Below are positions 41,012-51,007 of a DNA stretch of 64,000 bases, in pieces (position 1 is the first letter of the stretch; every line of letters begins with the position of its first letter). The translations under genes and the position numbers were made by a program. The stretch comes from Psychromonas sp. L1A2 (GTDB lineage Bacteria > Pseudomonadota > Gammaproteobacteria > Enterobacterales > Psychromonadaceae): contig NZ_WUAG01000002.1 of NCBI RefSeq assembly GCF_009828855.1, forward strand, positions 1,612,001-1,676,000, in the 5' to 3' direction. The notes under the pieces were generated by a model. That model saw nothing but the letters and a program-made list of their open reading frames with translations, did not search any database and was not told where the DNA came from.

Positions 41012-42100
41012 GATTCAAGTCTGAAGTGCATAACGACTAAGCAGCTATAGCTGCCATATGTTCAGCCATTAATTTGGCTGGCGTATTGTAATCTAATTTC
41101 TTTCTTGGTCTTTCATTGAGTTTCACTATTACATCTTTTACTGCCCAATTCGATACTTTTTTAAAGTCGATAGATTTGGGCCAATATTGTCTTAATAAAC
41201 CATTTGTATTTTCATTCAAACCGCGTTGCCATGAACAATATGGATCTGCAAAATAGACTGCACACTTTAAATTTTTGGTTAACTCTTCGTGGTAAGCGAA
41301 CTCTTTACCGTTATCAGCGGTAATGGTTAACACTGCATCTTCAAATGGTTTTAATAATGCAATAGTAGCCGCAGTGACAGTCTTTGCTGATTTATCATCA
41401 ATACGTGTCGATACTGTAAAACGTGTTTTACGCTCAACAATAGTCACCAATGCACCGCTGTGTCCTTTACCAATGACTAAATCTATTTCCCAATCACCAA
41501 CTCGGCTACGTGTGTCAACGATATTAGGCCGTTCATCGATGCTGACGCGGTTCTTGATAAAACCTCGACCAGCTTGCTTATCTTTATTACGCGTTTGGTA
41601 AGCTTTCCCTTTTCGGCGCAGATGTTGGAATAATTGACCGCCATTCCGCTTATCGGACCAAATATGTTGGTAAATAGTTTCATAGCTAATACTGATGCCA
41701 CGCTCTTTCTTAAGCCATCCTGAAATTTGGTCCGGACTCCATTTTTCACCTAGTTTTACATTTATTAATGCAATCAGAGTCGATGTCATTTTTATTGCTT
41801 TACAGGCTTCAATACGGCGTTTAACTGTTGCTTGTTGAGCTTGATTAATACGGTAACCTCGCTTGCCTGTATTGCGAGCAAACTCTCTACTAAGCGTCGA
41901 TTGACTCACATTCAATTGTTTAGCTATTTTATTTTGACTCATGCCTATTTTCTTTAGTGCGTAAATCTGGCATCGTTGCGCATAGGTCAGTTGTTTATAT
42001 GTTTTCATTGTTGCATCTCTTGCCGGAGAAAAAGCGATAAGCAACTATTCAGCTGATCGTCTTTTCTACCAATTCAAGTTATGCACTTATGATCTGAATC
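41012..42100 (-). mobile_element. IS30-family insertion sequence
   Basis: 1089 bases with imperfect inverted ends sharing GATTCA and AAGTGCATAAC (left 41012-41034, right 42078-42100). A possible 2-base CA duplication flanks the ends. The transposase is intact, so the element may be active. It is inserted in the space just downstream of the rRNA terminator and disrupts no visible gene. Confidence 0.85.
41037..42008 (-). CDS. IS30-family transposase
   Basis: DDE transposase. From the ATG at 42008 it is 323 residues beginning MKTYKQLTYAQRCQIYALKK; the frame extends 12 codons upstream to a TTG, but the conserved family start is this ATG. The N-terminal helix-turn-helix is MSQNKIAKQLNVSQSTLSRE. 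Catalytic residues lie in VGDWEIDLVIGKG (Asp), ITADNGKEFAYH (Asp) and QRGLNENTNGLLRQYWPK (Glu). Complete and uninterrupted. Confidence 0.93.
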   Translation of the reverse strand: MKTYKQLTYAQRCQIYALKKIGMSQNKIAKQLNVSQSTLSREFARNTGKRGYRINQAQQATVKRRIEACKAIKMTSTLIALINVKLGEKWSPDQISGWLKKERGISISYETIYQHIWSDKRNGGQLFQHLRRKGKAYQTRNKDKQAGRGFIKNRVSIDERPNIVDTRSRVGDWEIDLVIGKGHSGALVTIVERKTRFTVSTRIDDKSAKTVTAATIALLKPFEDAVLTITADNGKEFAYHEELTKNLKCAVYFADPYCSWQRGLNENTNGLLRQYWPKSIDFKKVSNWAVKDVIVKLNERPRKKLDYNTPAKLMAEHMAAIAA

Positions 42101-42499
42101 CAAGCAATATTATTCATCGATTTATTTTAGTTATTTATTGTTTTTTAGCATTTCAAAAAAAAGGGTTATTGATTAGAGTGGAGGTAAAATAATATTTAAA
42201 GTAAATTCAATGATCAAGTGCTGAATAATTAAATGTATTTAAGTTTTAAATAGTAATGTTGAAGGTGTATATTGTTTTATTCTATTTTTTTATCCTCTAT
42301 GTTTGGCTGTTAATATATTAGATATTATATTGTGGTCCTATGAACTAATTTACTATTTAATAGCTCCGATCCTACTAATAATACCTATAACCATTATTTG
42401 CATCTAAACAATTTATTCTATGAAATTTTTTCGATTTTATTAATTCAATTATTCAATAATTAAGAGTTTCCATGTTAATCGTCAATATATGCACAATTT
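42101..42499. other. Gap between IS30 element and MFS gene
   Basis: 399 AT-rich bases with no gene or clear signal. No convincing ribosome site precedes the ATG at 42500. Confidence 0.5.
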
Positions 42500-43924
42500 A
42501 TGAGTAGTAAAACGTTAGATCGTCGTACTTTTTTAGTTTTCTTCTCTGCGGTTTTCTTACCTATGTTTTTAGCTGCGGTAGACCTTACTATTTTAGCGAC
42601 CGCAACACCGAGTATTGTCAGTGATCTTGGACAACTCCATTTATCATCATGGATAGCTATTGGCTATTTACTCGCTACTGTCGCTTCTGTACCGGTTTAC
42701 GGTTGGTTAGGTGATCGTTACGGTCGCCGTAATATTTTAATTTGGGCATTAGGTATTTTCTGTATTGGCTCAGTTGTTGGTGCGTTGGCAAATAATATGC
42801 ATGAAATGATTGTATCACGCGTCATTCAAGGTATCGGCGGAGGCGGTTTAATGAGCCTTTCACAAGCATTAATCGCTGAGTTAATACCTCCAAGACAACG
42901 AGCTAAATATCAAGGTTATTTTGCTTCTATGTTTGCTTGTGCAAGTATAGGAGGACCTGTGATAGGAGGGATAGTTGTAACTCATTATTCATGGCACTGG
43001 TTATTCTGGGCTAATATCCCATTAGCTTTAATTGCTGTTTGGCGTTTATTATGTTTAAAAGGTGATGCTGTTCTGGAGAATAGAAATAGACCTATCGATC
43101 GTGTTGGTTTAATTGTTTTCCCTGTTTTATGCACTTTATTTCTTTATTGGATTTCTGTCGCGGGACAAGATTTTGAGTGGTGGTCATTGTCTAGTTTTAG
43201 CTATTTATCCATTATATTATTGTTAATTACTATTTTTTATCGAAATCAACTTCGTCACCCTACACCGTTTCTACCAAATGAATTACTTAAAAATAGAGCC
43301 ATTTACATTCCGCTAATTACTTCAATGCTATTTGCTGCTTGTATGTTTGCTTTAATATTTTTTATGCCTATTTATTTACAGTTAGGCTTAAAAACCAATG
43401 CCGCTACTTCTGGTCTACTATTACTTCCATTAACAATTGGTCAAATATCAGGTGCATTGATTAGTGGACGTGTTATGGCTAGAACAGGTATTCCAAAGTA
43501 CATTCCTGTAGTGGGAATGTCATTATCTACATGTGGCTTTATAGCTTTAGGTAGCTTTACTCCGAATCCTATTTTAATTGGTTCGTTGGGGATGCTTTGT
43601 GGTATTGGTTTTGGCACTGTAATGCCTACTACTCAGTTAGTGATTCAGACTGTTGGGGGTAAGGCTAATGTAGGATCTGTTACCGCTTTAGCTTCTTTAT
43701 GTCGTAATTTAGGGGCTGCTATTGGAACGGCTTTATTTGGCGTGCTTATTTATGCTTTATTACCTAACTTTGATCATAATACGAGCATTGAAGTATTGAT
43801 AAATGGGCCACAGGAAGCGGTTATAACTGCTTTTCAAACGTCTTTTTATGTTGCTGCAATTATTGCCTTTTTAGCTGCTATTAATGCTGCTCGCGCACCT
43901 ATTATTTCACTTGGAAATGAATAG
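42500..43924 (+). CDS. DHA2-family multidrug exporter (EmrB/QacA type MFS)
   Basis: Proton-driven drug exporter of the inner membrane. The 474-residue protein shows about 14 hydrophobic segments. It has the MFS motif A GWLGDRYGRRNIL (about residues 68-80), the antiporter motif C region ASIGGPVIGGIV (about 150-161), and the family start LAAVDLTILATATPSI with an Asp in helix 1. No HlyD-type partner gene lies beside it. Its substrate cannot be read from the sequence. It is a single gene after an IS30 element and before the mannitol locus. Confidence 0.85.
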   Translation: MSSKTLDRRTFLVFFSAVFLPMFLAAVDLTILATATPSIVSDLGQLHLSSWIAIGYLLATVASVPVYGWLGDRYGRRNILIWALGIFCIGSVVGALANNMHEMIVSRVIQGIGGGGLMSLSQALIAELIPPRQRAKYQGYFASMFACASIGGPVIGGIVVTHYSWHWLFWANIPLALIAVWRLLCLKGDAVLENRNRPIDRVGLIVFPVLCTLFLYWISVAGQDFEWWSLSSFSYLSIILLLITIFYRNQLRHPTPFLPNELLKNRAIYIPLITSMLFAACMFALIFFMPIYLQLGLKTNAATSGLLLLPLTIGQISGALISGRVMARTGIPKYIPVVGMSLSTCGFIALGSFTPNPILIGSLGMLCGIGFGTVMPTTQLVIQTVGGKANVGSVTALASLCRNLGAAIGTALFGVLIYALLPNFDHNTSIEVLINGPQEAVITAFQTSFYVAAIIAFLAAINAARAPIISLGNE

Positions 43925-44366
43925 ATTATTATAGTTAATTTGTTTTTTATATATGGCGATATTACATAGAAGACTTAAGTCTTTGAGTTTACTTTTATTG
44001 TTTATTTGAAGTCTATTTTTTGAATAAGCTTAGACATCATAAATCTACTTATAGTTCAATATACAATGTATTTGCATATTTTATGCCTCTCTATTATTTG
44101 AATGTTTCAGACTTATTGTTGATATTTTAATAGTTATGTTTTATTGCTGTTTATTTAGCTTCAATACTGCTATTGCTGTTCTTTCTATATGTAGAGAGGA
44201 CAATAAATAGGTCGGAAAAAGGATTTTTAATGGTGTAATAAAATTACAATATCGATTTCTTTATTAAAATAAAGAGATCTATATCACTCTAATTAATTGT
44301 AATTGTAATTAATCGATAATTTTACGAGACATAAGTCTCTTTTGTGATATTTTCTCTCGCATAATA

Positions 44367-44386
44367 AATGTGATGAAAATCACTAA
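44367..44386. promoter_or_regulatory. CRP-type site 1
   Basis: TGTGA-TGAAAA-TCACT (44369-44384), one base from the ideal TGTGA-N6-TCACA, flanked by AA and AA/T. It lies about 240 bases upstream of mtlA. Confidence 0.7.
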
Positions 44387-44480
44387 TTCTGGTGCGTGAA
44401 TTGTTTTAGATTAAATTTGTAGCAATAGTACATCCTATTTAAGTGACTTATGTATCAAAAGTAGCCCAGTCGCTGCCTTT

Positions 44481-44500
44481 TTAGTGATCATCTTCACATG
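44481..44500. promoter_or_regulatory. CRP-type site 2
   Basis: AGTGA-TCATCT-TCACA (44483-44498), one mismatch to the consensus, about 125 bases upstream of mtlA. Confidence 0.65.
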
Positions 44501-44621
44501 AATTGTTGTTCTATTTTATATTTTTTTTTATGTGCTAAATTAATTGTATCAAACCAAACACGACCGCTTACATAAGCTGTTAATTAACATTATCTATAAC
44601 AAAAATGGACGGGGAAATAAA

Positions 44622-46520
44622 ATGATATCATCCGAAGCAAAAATCAGAGTACAAAATTTTGGTAGATTTCTATCAAATATGGTTATGCCAAATATTGGGG
44701 CATTTATAGCATGGGGTTTTATTACTGCACTGTTTATTCCAACAGGTTGGTTCCCAAATGAAGGATTGGCAGCTTTAGTTGGCCCGATGATTAAATTTCT
44801 GCTTCCTTTATTGATTGGTTACACTGGTGGTAAGTTAATTGGTGGTGATCGTGGTGCTGTAGTTGGTGCAATTACAACAATGGGTGTTATCGTTGGTACT
44901 GAAATTCCAATGTTCCTAGGTGCGATGATTGTTGGTCCTTTAGGTGGCTACGCAATTAGTAAATTTGATAAAGCTGTTCACGGTAAAATTAAGAGCGGTT
45001 TTGAAATGCTGGTGAACAACTTCTCATCAGGTATTATCGGTATGATCTTAGCTATCATCTCTTACTACTTGATTGGTCCAGCTGTTAATGTACTTTCTGA
45101 AGGTTTAGCTGCAGGCGTAAATTTCTTAGTACAAGCAGGTCTATTACCGTTAACGTCTATTTTCGTAGAACCGGCTAAAATCTTATTCTTAAACAATGCG
45201 ATTAACCACGGTATCTTCTCTCCGTTAGGTATCCAACAGTCTACTGAATTAGGTCAATCAATATTCTTCCTAATCGAAGCAAATCCTGGTCCTGGTTTAG
45301 GTCTATTACTTGCTTACATGGTATTTGGTAAAGGTACTGCTAAGCAAACTGCTAGTGGCGCGTCTATCATCCACTTCTTCGGTGGTATCCATGAGATTTA
45401 CTTCCCATACGTGTTAATGAATCCTCGTCTAATTCTTGCTGTTATCGCAGGTGGTATGACTGGTGTATTCACATTAACATTATTCAATGCCGGTCTTCTT
45501 TCTCCAGCATCTCCGGGTTCTATCTTTGCAATACTATTACTAACACCTAAAGCATCTCTAGTCGGTGTTGTGTTATCTGTTATTGCTTCTACATCTGTAT
45601 CTTTCATTGTTGCTTCATTATTAATGAAAACACAAAAAGATTTAGGTGAAGATGAAGGTGATAAACTAGCTGAAGCTTCTAACCAAATGAAAAATCTTAA
45701 AAATGCACCAGCAGCTTCTGCCGCTCAAGGTAATGGCGATATCAACATGACAAATGTCACTAAGATTATCGTTGCTTGTGATGCGGGTATGGGTTCTAGT
45801 GCAATGGGCGCAAGCTTATTAGCTAAAAAAGTAAAATCAGCAGGTCTAAACATTAGTGTTACTAACTGTGCTATCAATAACCTTCCAGGTGATGTTGATA
45901 TTGTTATTACACACAAAGATTTAACGCCTCGTGCAATTAAACATGCTGGTCAAGCTAAGCACTTATCTTTAACTAACTTCTTAGATAGTACGCTTTATGA
46001 TGGACTAGTATCTGAATTATTAGCATCGTCTAGTGCACCAGTTGCTAACACTGCAAGTGAAGTCGTTGAAGAAGAAGTGACAGCAAAACCTGTTTTTGAA
46101 TTATCAGCTAAGAATATTCATTTAGGCTTAAAAGCTGAAAATAAAGAACAAGCTATTCAATTTGCTGGTGAGCAACTAGTTAAGCTTGGTTATGCTGAAC
46201 CTGCTTACATTAAAGGTATGTTTGAACGCGAAAAATTAGTAACAACTTATCTTGGTGAGTCAATTGCTGTTCCACATGGTACAATTGAAGCTAAAGAAAG
46301 CGTAATCAAAACAGGTATTGTTGTATGTCAATATTCTGAAGGTGTTCTGTTCGGTGACGAAGCTGATGACATTGCTAAACTTGTTATTGGTATTGCTGCT
46401 AAGAATGATGAACATATCAGTGTTATTACAACGATAACTAATGCGCTTGATGATCCAGAAGCTATCGAAACATTGATCAATAGTAAAGATGTTCAAAAAG
46501 TATTAAGTATATTAAGTTAG
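44622..46520 (+). CDS. mtlA: Mannitol-specific PTS enzyme IICBA
   Basis: Imports and phosphorylates mannitol to mannitol-1-phosphate. From the ATG at 44622 (GGGGAA upstream) it is 632 residues. The IIC membrane domain (about 1-340) has NMVMPNIGAFIAWGF, GAMIVGPLGGYAI, and NNAINHGIFSPLG. The IIB domain carries the phosphocysteine in IIVACDAGMGSSAMGA (about residue 387). The IIA domain carries the phosphohistidine in SIAVPHGTIEAKESV (about residue 549). A TTG start 26 codons upstream is possible but lacks a ribosome site. Confidence 0.96.
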   Translation: MISSEAKIRVQNFGRFLSNMVMPNIGAFIAWGFITALFIPTGWFPNEGLAALVGPMIKFLLPLLIGYTGGKLIGGDRGAVVGAITTMGVIVGTEIPMFLGAMIVGPLGGYAISKFDKAVHGKIKSGFEMLVNNFSSGIIGMILAIISYYLIGPAVNVLSEGLAAGVNFLVQAGLLPLTSIFVEPAKILFLNNAINHGIFSPLGIQQSTELGQSIFFLIEANPGPGLGLLLAYMVFGKGTAKQTASGASIIHFFGGIHEIYFPYVLMNPRLILAVIAGGMTGVFTLTLFNAGLLSPASPGSIFAILLLTPKASLVGVVLSVIASTSVSFIVASLLMKTQKDLGEDEGDKLAEASNQMKNLKNAPAASAAQGNGDINMTNVTKIIVACDAGMGSSAMGASLLAKKVKSAGLNISVTNCAINNLPGDVDIVITHKDLTPRAIKHAGQAKHLSLTNFLDSTLYDGLVSELLASSSAPVANTASEVVEEEVTAKPVFELSAKNIHLGLKAENKEQAIQFAGEQLVKLGYAEPAYIKGMFEREKLVTTYLGESIAVPHGTIEAKESVIKTGIVVCQYSEGVLFGDEADDIAKLVIGIAAKNDEHISVITTITNALDDPEAIETLINSKDVQKVLSILS

Positions 46521-46538
46521 TCATAACTGGCTTAATTG

Positions 46539-46567
46539 AAACGCTGGTCTTTACCAGCGTTTTTTCG
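46539..46567 (+). terminator. Hairpin between mtlA and mtlD
   Basis: AACGCTGG-TCTTTA-CCAGCGTT followed by TTTTCG. It has the form of an intrinsic terminator and would reduce mtlD expression relative to mtlA, or separate the two units. Confidence 0.75.
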
Positions 46568-46596
46568 TTTAATATTATTTAAATAAGGATAAAACA

Positions 46597-47739
46597 ATGA
46601 AATCAATTCATTTTGGCGCGGGCAACATTGGCCGTGGCTTTATCGGTAAATTACTAGCAGATGCTGGTGTTAAAGTAACTTTTGCTGATGTTGATGAGAA
46701 AGTTATTAATTTACTGAATACATTGAATACTTATAATGTAAAAGTCGTTGGTGCTGAATGTAAAACAGAAGTTGTTTCAGGTGTTGATGCAATTAACTCT
46801 ACAAGTGATGAGTTAGTCGAATTAATTAGTAAAACTGATTTAATTACTACTGCTGTAGGCCCTAACGTTTTAGTTATTATTGCTAGTAAACTAGCACAAG
46901 GTCTAGCGTTACGTTTTGATGCAAATAATGAGCAGTTTCTTAATATCATCGCATGTGAAAATATGATCCGTGGTACTACTTTTCTTAAAACGGAAGTTTA
47001 TAAGCATTTAGATGAAAAATATCATGAAAAAGCAGAGCGCCTAGTCGGCTTTGTTGATTCAGCTGTAGACCGTATTGTTCCTCCTTCAGAATCTGATGAT
47101 CCATTAGAAGTAACTGTTGAAAGCTTTAGCGAATGGATTGTTGATGAACAACAATTTAAAGGCGAAGTTCCTGTTATTGAAGGTATGCAAAAAACAGATA
47201 ATTTGATGGCTTTTATCGAACGTAAATTATTCACGCTTAATACTGGTCACATTATGACGGCTTATCTAGGTGCTTTAGCTGGTCATGAAACAGTAAAAGA
47301 TGCTATCGATGATGAGGCTATCTGTTCCCAGGTTAAACAAGCGATGCAAGAAAGTGGTGAAGTGTTAATTAATCGTTACGGTTTTGAACGTGATGCTCAT
47401 AACGCTTATATTGAAAAAATTATTGGCCGTTTTGCTAACCCATATCTTCACGATGAGATTGATCGTGTTGGTCGTCAACCAATTCGTAAGCTTGGTGAGA
47501 ACGATCGTTTAGTTAAGCCTCTATTAGGTACTATCGAGTACGCCACTGCTAATGATATGTTATTGAAAGGTATTGCAGCTGCATTTAAATATAAAAACAG
47601 CGATGATCCACAAGCTATCGAATTACAAGCTTCTTTAGAAGAAATTGGCTTCTTAGCAACATTATCTAAATATACTGGTTTAGCAGTTAATAGTGACGAG
47701 GCTATTAAGATTGAAAAGCTATTCTTAGCTATGTCTTAA
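46597..47739 (+). CDS. mtlD: Mannitol-1-phosphate 5-dehydrogenase
   Basis: NAD-dependent oxidation of mannitol-1-phosphate to fructose-6-phosphate. The 380-residue protein starts [20 protein letters not shown] with the Rossmann GAGNIGRG. It also has [25 protein letters not shown], and [16 protein letters not shown], which carries the catalytic region. AAGGATAAAAC precedes the ATG. It lies 76 bases after mtlA with a hairpin between. Confidence 0.97.
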   Translation: MKSIHFGAGNIGRGFIGKLLADAGVKVTFADVDEKVINLLNTLNTYNVKVVGAECKTEVVSGVDAINSTSDELVELISKTDLITTAVGPNVLVIIASKLAQGLALRFDANNEQFLNIIACENMIRGTTFLKTEVYKHLDEKYHEKAERLVGFVDSAVDRIVPPSESDDPLEVTVESFSEWIVDEQQFKGEVPVIEGMQKTDNLMAFIERKLFTLNTGHIMTAYLGALAGHETVKDAIDDEAICSQVKQAMQESGEVLINRYGFERDAHNAYIEKIIGRFANPYLHDEIDRVGRQPIRKLGENDRLVKPLLGTIEYATANDMLLKGIAAAFKYKNSDDPQAIELQASLEEIGFLATLSKYTGLAVNSDEAIKIEKLFLAMS

Positions 47740-47787
47740 AAAATAGTTGTGCGATAACTTATCGCACAACCTAACCTAGCTGAAATT

Positions 47788-48321
47788 ATGTCAAAAAAAC
47801 TACAAGAAAATGAAATTTTAGAATATTTGAATGCGAGTCTTACTGCTCGTGGTTTTTTTATCTCTGCCGTTGATATTTTTGAACAGCTTATACAAACATT
47901 AATTGAACGTATTTTTTTGAAAAATGATTTTGCTGTTCAATCTGTTGTTGGTCCATTGTTACATGATTCAGGGCCTCTCGGTGAATTGTCTGTTCGTTTA
48001 AAGCTGTTATTTGGGCTGGGTGCAATACCTCATGTTATCTATCAAGATATTGAGGGTATGATTAAATTAAAAAGCTTATTAAATAATGACAGTGCAGAGT
48101 ATCATTTTACTGATGCTCTGATTGCAGACACTATTAAAACACTACATTTATCTAAAAATATGAATATGGGTATTTTTGATTTAGTACCTGTTGCTCAAGA
48201 TAATGTCGATTTAGTTTTTTATAAAATGCAATTAGATAGACAGCAACAAGTTATTAAGTCATCTCTTGCGCTTGAGATTATCTCTATTTGTGAAGTGCTA
48301 AATAAAGAGAGCCCTTTTTAA
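47788..48321 (+). CDS. mtlR: Mannitol operon repressor MtlR
   Basis: MtlR-family regulator, in E. coli a repressor of mtlADR. The 177-residue all-alpha protein has the family core LIERIFLKNDFAVQSVVGPLL and GPLGELSVRLKLLFGLGAI. Family members lack an obvious DNA-binding motif, and none is seen here. It is the last gene of the locus, 48 bases after mtlD. Confidence 0.93.
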   Translation: MSKKLQENEILEYLNASLTARGFFISAVDIFEQLIQTLIERIFLKNDFAVQSVVGPLLHDSGPLGELSVRLKLLFGLGAIPHVIYQDIEGMIKLKSLLNNDSAEYHFTDALIADTIKTLHLSKNMNMGIFDLVPVAQDNVDLVFYKMQLDRQQQVIKSSLALEIISICEVLNKESPF

Positions 48322-48384
48322 AGTTTAATCACTAATCATTGGTTAGGTTAAAAGACTACTTATATTTTTATAAAAAGCCTTTAA

Positions 48385-48426
48385 TAAAAAAGCCCCTGAT
48401 AATTTAATTATCAGGGGCTTTTTTGT
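48385..48426. terminator. Bidirectional terminator between mtlR and hslU
   Basis: AAAAAAGCCCCTGATAA-TTTAA-TTATCAGGGGCTTTTTT, a long perfect stem with A/T runs on both sides. It serves the converging mtl and hslVU transcripts. Confidence 0.92.
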
Positions 48427-48443
48427 CATGAAATAATGTCAAT

Positions 48444-49790
48444 TTATAGGATGTAGCGGGTTAAATCTTCATCTTTAACGATTTCATCTAACATATTAGC
48501 TACGTAGGCTTCATCAATAGTAATAGACTGTCCTGAGCGCTCTGTCGCCTCATATGACAGTTCATCCATAATATGTTCCATCATAGTATGTAAACGGCGT
48601 GCACCGATGTTTTCAGTTGTTTCATTTACTTGCCACGCAGATTTAGCTATTTTGTTAATACCGCACTCAGTAAAGTTAATAGAAACACCTTCTGTTGCTA
48701 ATAATGCTTGGTATTGTTCACTTAAAGAAGCTTTAGGCTCAGTTAAAATGCGTGCTAAGTCCTCTTCTTTTAATGCTTCAAGTTCAACTCGAATCGGTAA
48801 ACGACCTTGTAGCTCTGGAATTAGGTCCGATGGTTTTGATACTTGAAACGCACCAGATGCGATAAATAACATATGGTCTGTTTTTACCATTCCGTGTTTA
48901 GTGCTAACGGTTGATCCTTCAATCAATGGTAATAAGTCACGTTGTACACCTTCTCGTGAAACGTCAGGACCAGATGATTCACCACGTTTACATATTTTAT
49001 CAATTTCATCGATGAAAATAATGCCGTTGTTTTCTGCTGCAAAAATGGCTTTTTCTTTTAAGTCTTCTTGGTTAATTAGTTTCGATGCTTCTGATTCTAT
49101 CAATGCTTTAATTGCATCTTTGATCTTCATCGTACGTTTTTTAGATTCACCTTTGTTACCTAGGTTTTGAAACATACCTTGAAGTTGGTTAGTCATCTCT
49201 TCCATACCAGGAGGCGCCATAATTTCTACGCCAATTTGTGGAGCTGGTACATCAATCTCAATGTCTTTATCATCAAGTTTACCTTCACGTAATTTTTTAC
49301 GGAAAGATTGTCTTGCTGGACCTTCTTCTATTACTTCAGTACTGTTTACATCCCATTCTGTCGCTGTTTTAGCTGGCGGAATAAGAATATCTAAAATACG
49401 GTCTTCAGCCAAATCTTCTGCTTTTGCAGTTACTTTTGCTAATTCTTGTTCTTTGGTTATTTTAATTGCAGCTTCAACTAAGTCTTTAATAATACTTTCA
49501 ACTTCTTTACCTACATAACCTACTTCAGTAAATTTTGTTGCTTCTACTTTAATAAAAGGAGCATTTGCTAATTTTGCTAAACGACGTGCAATTTCAGTTT
49601 TACCAACACCCGTCGGACCGATCATCAAAATGTTTTTCGGTGTCACTTCATGACGGATATCTTCACTTAACTGCATACGGCGCCAGCGATTACGTAATGC
49701 TATAGCAACAGCGCGTTTAGCTTTACTCTGGCCAATAATGTGGCGATCTAATTCATGCGCTATTTGTTGTGGAGTCATATTATTAGTCAT
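48444..49790 (-). CDS. hslU: ATP-dependent protease unfoldase HslU
   Basis: AAA+ ring that unfolds substrates for HslV. The 448-residue protein has [16 protein letters not shown] at the start, Walker [16 protein letters not shown] (about residues 55-69), the intermediate I domain, Walker [12 protein letters not shown], and the C-terminal LTRYIL that docks into HslV. It starts 8 bases after hslV. Confidence 0.98.
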   Translation of the reverse strand: MTNNMTPQQIAHELDRHIIGQSKAKRAVAIALRNRWRRMQLSEDIRHEVTPKNILMIGPTGVGKTEIARRLAKLANAPFIKVEATKFTEVGYVGKEVESIIKDLVEAAIKITKEQELAKVTAKAEDLAEDRILDILIPPAKTATEWDVNSTEVIEEGPARQSFRKKLREGKLDDKDIEIDVPAPQIGVEIMAPPGMEEMTNQLQGMFQNLGNKGESKKRTMKIKDAIKALIESEASKLINQEDLKEKAIFAAENNGIIFIDEIDKICKRGESSGPDVSREGVQRDLLPLIEGSTVSTKHGMVKTDHMLFIASGAFQVSKPSDLIPELQGRLPIRVELEALKEEDLARILTEPKASLSEQYQALLATEGVSINFTECGINKIAKSAWQVNETTENIGARRLHTMMEHIMDELSYEATERSGQSITIDEAYVANMLDEIVKDEDLTRYIL

Positions 49791-49798
49791 GATAATTC

Positions 49799-50347
49799 CT
49801 ATTTTGTTGTTGCTACATCAGCATCATAATCGATACATTCAATTGTTTGATTGCTATTAGTGAATACGCAAATATTGCCAGCAATGGTTAATGCTTTTTC
49901 AACTATTTCTTGTGCTGACAATTCAGTATTCTCTAATAAAGCCATCGCAGCTGATTGTGCGAAATTACCACCTGAACCGATAGCAATTAAATCATTTTCA
50001 GGTCTAACTACATCACCATTACCAGTAATAATGTATGAGTGTTTTTTATCTGCAACGGCTAATAAAGCTTCTAATTTCCTTAACATTCGATCAGTACGCC
50101 AATCTTTTGCTAGCTCTACTGCTGCTCGTTCTAAATTACCTTGGTGAGCTTGCAGTTTCGCTTCAAAACGCTCTAATAATGTAAAAGCATCGGCAGTGCC
50201 TCCAGCGAAGCCTGCAATGACTTGATCGTTGTACAAGCGGTGTACTTTACGTGCATTACCTTTCATTACCGTGTTACCGAGTGATACCTGACCATCACCA
50301 CCGATAACCACTTGATTACCGCGACGTACAGAAACAATAGTAGTCAT
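49799..50347 (-). CDS. hslV: ATP-dependent protease subunit HslV
   Basis: Proteasome-like peptidase. The 182-residue protein starts [20 protein letters not shown]; after Met removal Thr2 becomes the N-terminal nucleophile. [34 protein letters not shown] and [13 protein letters not shown] are family hallmarks. It is first in the hslVU operon with a heat-shock promoter at 50411-50438. Confidence 0.98.
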   Translation of the reverse strand: MTTIVSVRRGNQVVIGGDGQVSLGNTVMKGNARKVHRLYNDQVIAGFAGGTADAFTLLERFEAKLQAHQGNLERAAVELAKDWRTDRMLRKLEALLAVADKKHSYIITGNGDVVRPENDLIAIGSGGNFAQSAAMALLENTELSAQEIVEKALTIAGNICVFTNSNQTIECIDYDADVATTK

Positions 50348-50410
50348 ATTGATACCTTTTTTGTTTGTTGAGTAAACGAAGATGCCAAGTTTATTGGCTT
50401 AATAATTATA

Positions 50411-50438
50411 AAATGGGGTAGTTTTTATTGAATTCAAG
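50411..50438 (-). promoter_or_regulatory. Sigma-32 heat-shock promoter of hslVU
   Basis: Minus strand CTTGAAT (50432-50438), 13-base spacer, CCCCATTT (50411-50418). This matches the RpoH consensus (CTTGAA, N13-14, CCCCATNT) closely. It lies about 65 bases upstream of hslV, a classic sigma-32 target. Confidence 0.85.
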
Positions 50439-50453
50439 GGGAAATAGATAAAG

Positions 50454-50484
50454 AAAAGGAGAACCTAAGTTCTCCTTTAAAATT
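50454..50484. terminator. Terminator after ftsN
   Basis: AAAGGAGAAC-CTAA-GTTCTCCTTT with A/T-rich flanks. It ends the argS-ftsN unit just ahead of the hslVU promoter. Confidence 0.75.
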
Positions 50485-50486
50485 TG

Positions 50487-51005
50487 TTAACGCCAGAACC
50501 ATATCTGACAACCATGAATTTTCGCTCGTTGTAATTTATGACGCTGTTTTTCTGCTAAGCGTTTACGATCGTATGGGCCTAATATTACGCGATACCAATT
50601 ACCGGTTTTTTTAACCATACTTGTTAAACCTTGGAATGCAATTTTAGCTTTTAATGATTCAGCATCATCTTGATGTCTAAACGAACCACATTGCATCTGG
50701 TAAGGTTTACTTGGTTTTGTATCTACCGGAATATCAACTTTAACTTCTTTAGTTTTCAATATATCCACATAATCCCATTCTGGTTGTGGCATTTCTGGCA
50801 ATACTTCTTCGGTTTTAACTGTGCTCTTCTTAGGTTTGATTTTTGCAGGTGGCTTTTCAACTGCAAAAACAAAGTAACTAATAAAAGCAATTAATAATAA
50901 TGCAACAAAACAGGCAATATAAGGGAACCCTTGCTTGCTTTGTTTACGCTTATTATTTCTTTTTGCACCGCGTTTAGCAGGCTTTCTTCGTGTTACTCTT
51001 GCCAT
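50487..51005 (-). CDS. ftsN: Cell division protein FtsN (short form, SPOR domain)
   Basis: Activates septal wall synthesis. The 172-residue protein has a basic cytoplasmic tail (TRRKPAKRGAKRNNKRKQS), one membrane helix (IACFVALLLIAFISYFVFAV, about 30-49), and a short periplasmic linker. It ends in a SPOR domain (about 100-172, YQMQCGSFRHQDDAESLKAKI...WYRVILGPYDRKRLAEKQ) that binds denuded glycan. EWDYVDIL keeps the Trp, +2 Tyr, +6 Leu spacing of the essential FtsN activation motif (W83, Y85, L89 in E. coli). It is much shorter than E. coli FtsN (about 319 residues), with little of the Gln-rich linker. It lies between argS and hslV, two bases after argS. Confidence 0.82.
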   Translation of the reverse strand: MARVTRRKPAKRGAKRNNKRKQSKQGFPYIACFVALLLIAFISYFVFAVEKPPAKIKPKKSTVKTEEVLPEMPQPEWDYVDILKTKEVKVDIPVDTKPSKPYQMQCGSFRHQDDAESLKAKIAFQGLTSMVKKTGNWYRVILGPYDRKRLAEKQRHKLQRAKIHGCQIWFWR

Positions 51006-51007
51006 TA

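Larger units (their letters stand above)
43925..44621. promoter_or_regulatory. Mannitol locus control region
   Basis: About 700 bases of AT-rich DNA upstream of mtlA, without a gene. Two CRP-type sites are visible (listed separately). The long leader and multiple CRP sites resemble the mtl regulatory region of enterobacteria. I could not fix the start site. Confidence 0.6.
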
